DNA of 64,000 nt from positions 997,001 through 1,061,000 of the forward strand of contig JANTQA010000016.1 of assembly GCA_027625915.1 (NCBI GenBank), given 5' to 3'. Origin of the DNA: Anaeramoeba flamelloides (Eukaryota; Metamonada; Anaeramoebidae). The notes under the pieces are model-generated. The model worked only from the letters and a program-made list of their open reading frames with translations, ran no database searches and had not been told where the DNA came from. Positions within the stretch are counted from its first letter, which is position 1, and each line of letters opens with the position of its first letter. Of the stretch, positions 57,205 through 64,000 are shown piece after piece. Made by a program: the position numbers and the translations under genes.

Positions 57205-60200
57205 CTTTCCCACTTGTTCACAACCCCAACTTTTGTTAAAAATTTTTATCTCAAACGAACACCAAACTCTTAACTTGAAATTTTTAGCGAAAACCAAAAG
57301 CGATCAATTCAGGACTTTCAAAATTATAAACAGAAAAATGATCTTTCACCACAGATTCTCGGGAATTCTCGTTATAGGAATAACCAAAAAATATATCGGG
57401 GAAGCAATACTAACACTAATAACAATAGTAATAGCCCTCTTAATAATAATCCAAATAACTCTTCTTTTTTGTTTTCAAATTTTGAACAAACTGATCTTAT
57501 GCAATCAAATACAGACTTTGTGAAATCCTCACAGTATCCAAATTCGTCCTACATTGGAAAGCCGAGAGGTTTTGATTTTCAGAATTACCAACAAAACTCT
57601 CAACAAATGCAACCATTTTCTTCGATGACAAACCAAGACAACTACCATCCTACAAATTATCCTAATTCCTTAAATTCAAGTAAATATAAAATTTTTTCTT
57701 TTCTTTTCTTTTCATTATTTTTATGTTTTTCTTTTTTGTAAACTCTCGGTCGCATTTTGAATTATTTTCTTTGATTTTTCAATTTTTGTTCAATACACTT
57801 TCTCATCTTAAATTGTATTACTACTGTATTCTTTAGTTTTTTTTTAATAGATCAGCTTTTCTTATTCTTGTTTTTATGAATTTCAGATTGTCTGTCTCTT
57901 AAAAATATTTTGTTCCTCAATTTCTTTTCCTGTCTTTCATTTTTAAATCTCGGGCTCATTCACAGAAATAACAAAAATTCGATTTGTTTACTCATATTAG
58001 AATTTGAAATGGGGGAAAAAATTTCACCTCATCTTCTGATTTGATTTTTTTATACTGTTAATTTCAAATAAAAAAAAATACAATTATATCCTAAAAGTTC
58101 AATATAGAAGAGTTAAACTTTGTCACCCAAAATTTTCCTTATTCAAATGGGTTGTGAAGATCTTGGGTTTTTTCATTCAATTTTAGGAAAAAATATTTGG
58201 TAACTTGAAATAAGCAATTTCATTAATTAATGGGAAAATTACAGGAATTAATCAAGTTTTAAAAAAATTAATTGTTTATTGGTGATCTCATTTTCTTAAA
58301 GCAAGCACGCTTTTTATTCTTTGTATTGGTACACTTTGGTTTTAACTTGTCATTCTAAAAAAAGCTCATATTTAATAATAAAAAACCAAAAAAAAAAAAA
58401 GATAATGAGATCAAAATTCATCCCCCATTTAATTTCCAAATATCCTAATTAGCTTGAAAGGAAATTAATTGAAAATGTTGTCTTCATTTTAATTTGACGA
58501 ACGTCTTTTTATTCTTAGCCTAGGATATTTTGGTTTAAAATAATAATGATAAATGAGAATATTTAGATATCGATCATTTTTTATGGGACTCATGTCAAGT
58601 TTTTTTTTTAATTTAAGAATTAAACAGAAAATTTTAATAAATTTTCGGTTTCTTTCTTAAATTAAAAAAAACCTAACGAATGCCCATTCTATAAAGAAAA
58701 TGGAATAATTTGGATTAAAGAATTAAATTCAAATTAATCCAAATAATAAAAATAATATCTTTTGATATGATTCAAAATAAAGATTCATTATTTATTTTTT
58801 CATTGGTTAATGATAAAGAAAATTATGATTCTTTATTAAAATTTCTTAACAAAAATTTATAAATTAGGGGAGAGTCGATACATTCGAGAAGAGCCGAGGT
58901 TTTACAGAATCCAAAAGAATCCAGGAAAATCGATGATTTGACTCTATTTTTTTAAATTCTAGAAAACCTAACTTTTAGTTTTTTTTAATTTTAAGAATAG
59001 AGTAAAATCCTAGATCTTACTCTGTTCTTTTAAATCCTGGAAAACCTAACGAAAAGTATTAGGGAAGTACCATCGAGTACCTTGCTTTTTTTAATTTCTT
59101 AAATTAAAAAACACCTAACGTCACTTTTCCAGAATTCAAAAGAATAGAGAAAAATCTTTGATTTAACTCAATTCTTTTTAATTTTGGAAAAGCTAACGGC
59201 GGTTTTCTTAAGTTTTTCTGTTTTATTTGTGAAGTGTTCTAGGTTTTTTTGAGGTTTTCTATTTTATTTCTAAAGTAAAAAAAACCTAACGAAAATCTAT
59301 TGATTTTCTAAATAAAACAGAAAACCCAAGAAAATCTAACGTTAAGTGCTGTAGAGTGCCGCCGAGTGCCTATATTTTTTTTAATTTTTGAAATGAAAAG
59401 AAAATTTAATAATTTTTTTTTTTATTTCTAAAATTAAACAAAAACTAAAAGCGGTTTTTTTTAATATAAGAAATAAACCTAATGGCTGTAAGAGGATATT
59501 AATTTCCTCTCTTCAAAATAAAAAAAAAAAAATAAACGAGAATAATTAAGGATCGAAAAAAGAATACAAAGATGAAATGTTTTTCTGATTTAAATTTCTA
59601 ATAACAGTATACTTAAATTTAATTTGGATTGAACTCAAAAAATATTTTGATTTTCCTCTTTTAAGGGCTATCTAAAATAAAGCCACCACGGGATTCTTAC
59701 GAATTAAAAACATTCTAAAATTATCCCATTTATCGCTTTAGATCCAGAAAAACTATTAAATTTCGAGATTTTAGGAATAAATAATTTGGCCTAAACCGAT
59801 CCCAAAATGTAAGTTGGTAGTGTTTTACACAACACAACAAAATGTTTGTTCTAATTGAAGTATTGTCTAGTTTCCAATAAAAACTTCAGAAAAAAAAAGG
59901 ACTTAGAAGAAACATGGTTGGGTTGTGGGTTTTACTACTATCTTCCAATTAAGTATCTGATCTTGCCAAATTATCTATAGCTAAAATTTCGAAATTTTAG
60001 AGTTCTTCTGGATCTAGAGCGCTAAAGAGTCTAATTCATCGATGTTTTAATTTGTAAGACCTACATGGTGGCTTTATTTTAGATAATCATTAATGGACTC
60101 AGAATTTCCTTTATGTTTTTTTTTTAGTAAAGGTTATTATCATTTTTATGGAACTAATTTTCCTTAAACTAATTAAAAGTTTTAGTATCTTTATTAACCT

Positions 60201-63200
60201 TTTCTTTTTTTTCTTTTTTTTTTTTCTGGATTTACAGATGTAGCCTATTGATTGGTTTATATTTTCTTGTTAATAAATACAATAAAAATATACTCAAATT
60301 AAATATTTGTTTTTCTGTTTGATTCCACAAGTTTTAAGAATTTATTTTGGAGGAAATGAACGAAAAAATATAAAATATTCTTTCATAAAGCAGCACTCAT
60401 TAGTTCTTTCCATAATCTTAATATCTTTAAAAAAATTATTATAATTTAGGTGAATGGCAATATGAACAAAATGTTTTTTTACCTTTTATTTTGTTTTTGT
60501 TTCTGTAATGAGAATTTTGTTTGATCTTTTTTTTTTAATTTATCTGTGGTGAATCAAAAAAAAATTCACAAAACCACTTTTTTTAAAAAGGTAGAAATTT
60601 TCATTTCACAAAAGATAAATTTCAATTGCTTTATTTAAATTCAATTGTTAACTATTTTTTAAATCTTATTAAAAGAATAATAAAAATAAAATTCTAATTA
60701 TGAGTTTATAATTTTTCATTTTGTCTTGAAATAAAATCAAAACTAACTACAACATAATAAAAAATTAATTTAAACGGTTTGATAAGATATTATTTTTTAA
60801 TTATTTTTTCATTAAAAAAAAAAAAATACATTTTTATTGACTTTAAAAAACGTTCTCAATACACAATAACAAAAAAAAAATGAATTTTAAAACTCACTAA
60901 TTTTTTCAATCATTATTAATAACTCTTTTTATATAATAGATTATCGATTTCAAGAACAAATACATTCTTCACGATTTCATTCAAATCTTCCAAATAATAG
61001 GTATTCTGCAGTTTCTCCATCTTTCCACCAAAATACTCTAAAACAAAGCATCTCAAATGAAAACTTAAACAAGGAAATGGATATTAAAGTCGAGATCCCA
61101 GAAAATACCATCAATAAACTTAACCAAATCTATCAAAAAAAGGAGCAAATCCATTATAATCAAAACCAAATACCAATGAACAACCAATACGAACAAATAA
61201 AAGAAAAAATAAGAGGTGAAGAAAATATAAATATAAATATAAATAAGGACAGGAACCGAAACACAAATATAAATGTTAATAAAACAGAGAAAGGGAAAGA
61301 AAAACTAGAAGAAAAAGAAAAAATGAAAAATGAAAATGAAAATAATATTGAAAAAGAGAAAGGAAATGCAAAAGATATGGAAAACATAAAAATACAAAAA
61401 AGTGTCAATAATGAGGAATACCCTTCAAGTTCTTCATTATTTCCAAAATTAAATGAAATTGATTCACAAATTTCACAAATAAATAGCATCATGCAAACAA
61501 TAAAAGTAATGAATTATGAAAAAACGAAAAATGATCTTAGACATGATTATTTTGTCAAACAAGCGATTTCGAATAACCAAAAAATTTCAAAAGAAATTCA
61601 TTTAAACTTTCAAGAAAGATTATTTTCAAAAACAAAACAACATGTAATTATTTTTATTTTTTTTTTTAAACTTAAAATTCAACATAAAATATTTTTATTA
61701 AATAAAAATACTCGGCAAAGTTACTGAAATAACCAAAGAAACCACATTTATTCTCACAATATAATTAATTTTTTTTTAATTTCAAATTAGCAGAAAACGT
61801 TGCCAGATTTTTGTTGAAATAATGTCACTTCCACTTTTAAGACACTAACTTTTAACTGAATTAAATTCACAAAAAAATTTCTAAATTAAGGCACATTGTT
61901 TGGAATTTTTTTTTACACAAATTATTTTACAAGCATCTGAAATTTTGTGCCTTAATTTGAGATTTTTATGGTGCCTTAAATTTCGTTCAAAGCTTGTGCC
62001 TTAAAAGTGAAACTGACTGTAAAAAAAAATTGAATAATATAAAACACATTTTTTCATTTAATAATTATATTGATTAATTTCCATATTCGCAATGTTCAAA
62101 ACGAAATGTAATAAAAAAAAAAAAAAAATACAATTGAAATAATTATATTGGTATATAAATTAAAAACAAGAGTTTATTCGATTATGAAAAAAATCAATTG
62201 AATATAATCTATGTTCTTTTTTTTTTTTTTTTTGACTATGCAATATTTTTATATTAAACTCTGTTTCAGTCAAAGGTGCCCAACGTTTTTTTTCAAATAT
62301 CAATTATTTTATATAATTGACCTTTGAAGAACAAATAAGAAATAAACAGAATAATACACATCAAAGAATTGTTGATATATGTCTGAAAGAAAACTAATTA
62401 ATCAATAAATTTTCTTAAAAATTGAAAAACCCAAATTCTTATGGTATACATTGAGAAAAACAACAATGTTCGTTTTGAACTTCTACTGGTATTTGAATAA
62501 TAAATAGGAAACACTTTTCACTTCATTTTCCATACTTTTCTTTTAGAAATCAAGTCCCCAAACGAAGTGTGTTGGTATTTGTGGTCTCTATTTGAAAAAA
62601 GAAATGAAAATGAAGTTAAAATTTTTCACATTTATTAAACAAATATCAAGATCAGAGATCGAATAGAATTGCAATAGAAATCAATATGATTTCTCAACAA
62701 TCTTTACCTCGTTTCAATAACCTTAGAATAACACATTTTTATCAAGTGACTATTGATCTTGCAATAAAAAAAATTTTTTCAACTGAATTACTTTTCAAAA
62801 AAAAATCGAAAAAAAAAGAAAGTAAAATGTAAAAAATGATTTCAATTTTGGAAATTTCCAAAATTAAATTTTTTCTTCTAATATCTCGATTCAAATCCTT
62901 TAAACACATGTATTTTACCCATTACAACTGTGTACCTTTGACTGAAAAATAGTTTATTAATAATTATTAGAAAAAAAAAACAATCATTGAGAAAGATCCA
63001 TATGTAAATTTTTTTTTTTCAATTCCATTCACAAAAACTTTGTAAAAACGTTGAAATTTTAAATTTGTTTTTGAAGTGATCAAAATTATTGTAAAATATT
63101 GATTATCTTTTTATATTTTTTTTTTATTACAAATATCTTGTAATTTACAATCAAAATTCGGCTATATTACTTTTTTAAATTTGATAATTTTTGAGTCTTT

Positions 63201-64000
63201 AATAAAATTCCTAAATAAAAATTTAGGAATTTGGGAAATACTGTAGAGTGCCATAGAGTGCCTAGCTTTTCCAAAATTCAAAAGAATGTAGTAAAACCAA
63301 AGATTAAAGCAATTCTTTCAAAATTTGGAAAACCTAACGGCAGTTTTCTTGAGATTTTCTGTTTTATTTGTTAAGTGTTATAGGGTTTTTTGAGGGTTTC
63401 TATTTTATTCTAAAGTAAAAAAAACCTAGAACACTTCACAAATAAAATAGAAAACACAAAAAAACCAAACGAAAATCTATTGAATTTCCAAATAAACAGA
63501 AAACTCAAGAAAACTTAAAGACGGTTTTTTTTAATTTCAGAAATAAAAAGAAAATTTCTTAAATTTTCTTTTTACTTGTAAAATTAAAAAAAAACCTAAC
63601 GACAAACAAAAACACTTTTAGTTGAATCACCTTCCTTAAAGAATAAATAAAAAAAATAAAAAAATTGATAATTTTTTTTTGATTATTATTACTTTTACTT
63701 TATATTATTTTTTATTTATTATTATCATTATTAATTAATTATCATCATTTTTATACATTTTATTTAATAGTTATTTTATAACAATATCAATAATTATTCA
63801 AATTTCAAGCAAAACAATGGATATTATACCAAAAATAACATTCTCCTAAAGGCAATTATTTTTCATCAAATCACCGAAGAGCAAAAACAAAATTATGAAT
63901 TAGTATCATTATTTCAACAATTACGTAAAAATTGGAATTTAGATTTGCCTAATAAAGAAAAGCAAAGAAGGCAGACAATTGTTCAATTAAAAAAAAAGAT
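56980..64000 (+). CDS. Asn/Gln-rich protein, 5' part (runs off the window)
   Basis: Four exons visible: 56980-57101, 57288-57679, 60940-61643 and 63771->64000. Donors are GTAATT, GTAAAT and GTAATT; acceptors are TTTAG, AATAG and AATAG; phases are 2, 1 and 0 and match at each junction. At least 482 residues. Exon 1 begins MLDPPSRRYDQPRMRNQQ; residues to about 215 are Gln/Asn/Arg/Tyr-rich and disordered. Exon 3 has a Lys/Glu/Asn-rich stretch (KGKEKLEEKEKMKNENENN) and then a helical segment (FPKLNEIDSQISQINSIMQT). Exon 4 (TEEQKQNYELVSLFQQLRKN) looks helical and basic. Such architecture is common in RNA-binding and chromatin proteins, but I recognise no domain; the exon 4 helix might begin a chromatin-remodeller type region, which is only a guess. 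The introns carry PAL-9, MITE I, MITE J, MITE E copy 4 and PAL-10. Confidence 0.75.
58590..58690. repeat. Palindromic module PAL-9a
   Basis: A single AATTTAAGAATTAAACAGAA / TTTCGGTTTCTTTCTTAAAT hairpin followed by AAACCTAACGAATGCCC. It lies directly 5' of a LINE tail. Confidence 0.6.
58690..58875 (+). mobile_element. LINE 3'-end fragment (intron 2 of the Asn/Gln-rich gene)
   Basis: The ATAATATCTTTTGATAT, TTGGTTAATGATAAAGAAAA and GATTCTTTATTAAAATTTC blocks match the tail at 47935-48095. It ends in AAATTAGGGGAGAGTCG just before PAL-9. Confidence 0.5.
58880..59515. repeat. Palindromic-module cluster PAL-9
   Basis: Contains at least three long stems in series; the clearest runs from TTTTCCAGAATTCAAAAGAA at 59124 to the complementary arm ending near 59191. 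It also has GTGTTCTAGGTTTTT, CTATTGATTTTC arms and a CTGTAGAGTGCCGCCGAGTG tandem motif at 59347-59367. Confidence 0.7.
59669..60085. mobile_element. MITE family I, 417 bp with a 20-bp perfect TIR
   Basis: TATCTAAAATAAAGCCACCA at 59669-59688 is exactly mirrored at 60066-60085. A second, sub-terminal inverted repeat surrounds CTAGATCCAGAA-type and AAATTTCGAGATTTTAG-type sequence (about 59735-59775 and 59980-60035). It is non-coding and a single copy in the window. Confidence 0.75.
61823..62018. mobile_element. MITE family J, 196 bp
   Basis: The left end TGTCACTTCCACTTTTAAG and the right end CTTAAAAGTGAAACTGAC are imperfect inverted repeats. The interior repeats the AATTAAGGCAC / GTGCCTTAATT words several times in both orientations. 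A half copy lies at 53325-53440. Confidence 0.65.
62255..62956. mobile_element. MITE family E, copy 4 (intron 3 of the Asn/Gln-rich gene)
   Basis: About 698 bp, reverse orientation. AAACTCTGTTTCAGTCAAAG opens it and CTTTGACTGAAAAATAGTTT closes it, between TA dinucleotides. Like copy 1 it keeps the GAAAATGAAGTGAAAA-type palindrome and the GATCTTGCAATAAA block. It is the closest relative of copy 1. Confidence 0.8.
63225..63600. repeat. Palindromic-module cluster PAL-10
   Basis: Begins TAGAGTGCCATAGAGTGCCT, then the stem CTTTTCCAAAATTCAAAAGA with its counterpart TTTCAAAATTTGGAAAACC, GTTTTATTTGTTAAGTGTTA, and a CCTAGAACACTTCACAAAT arm that mirrors the GTGAAGTGTTCTAGG of other clusters. It lies about 170 bp before exon 4 of the Asn/Gln-rich gene. 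Confidence 0.7.

Noticed and set aside
1-64000. CRISPR array, operons or bacterial ribosome-binding sites
   Set aside because: The sequence is clearly eukaryotic with spliced genes; no regularly spaced direct-repeat array with unique spacers is present.

Overview
The window is very AT-rich eukaryotic nuclear DNA from a protist with spliceosomal introns. The evidence is GT...AG introns that keep the reading frame, an LSm4 gene, a GPAT3/4-type acyltransferase, an LRR-PP2C phosphatase, a BTB-BACK protein and long Asn/Gln/Lys/Glu-rich stretches. An amoeboid protist is likely. An Anaeramoeba-like lineage is my guess from the gene families and low-complexity style, and the sequence does not prove it. 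All six complete gene models end in TAA.

Layout, left to right: (1) a partial coiled-coil gene (1-142, minus) with a 19-bp-TIR MITE starting 6 bp upstream of its start codon; (2) a repeat-filled gap; (3) a GPAT3/4-like glycerol-3-phosphate acyltransferase (4780-8338, minus, 2 exons); (4) a tentative multi-exon gene of unknown function (10129-11491, minus); (5) a graveyard of LINE fragments and palindromic repeats (12.7-15.2 kb); (6) a secreted or type I membrane S41-family peptidase-like protein (15937-22623, plus, 4.3-kb intron); (7) an intronless BTB-BACK protein fused to a ThuA/GATase1-like domain (23829-25292, minus); (8) LSm4 (28331-29148, plus, 4 exons; intron 1 directly follows the ATG); (9) a 1226-residue LRR-PP2C phosphatase (32629-38394, minus, 2.1-kb intron); (10) a MITE cluster (40-44 kb); (11) an auxin-efflux-carrier-family (PIN-like/GPR155-like) transporter (44390-52512, minus, 4 exons); (12) more repeats; (13) the 5' part of an Asn/Gln-rich gene that runs off the right end (56980->64000, plus).

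The long genes are recovered only after joining exons across introns of 2 to 4 kb. These introns are as rich in MITEs as the spaces between genes. In nearly all of the confidently joined introns a U-rich tract lies within about 10-50 nt downstream of the 5' splice site, and several are uninterrupted runs of 13-27 T. This looks like part of 5' splice-site recognition.

The accessory DNA consists of at least ten families of short terminal-inverted-repeat elements, many in 2-4 copies, LINE 3' fragments, and an abundant modular palindromic repeat. That repeat has a long stem around a TTTTCCAGAATTC core and AGTGCC motifs, and it repeatedly sits beside the LINE 3' ends. The genes do not form an obvious pathway. 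They cover membrane lipid synthesis, transport, proteolysis, signalling and mRNA decay or splicing.
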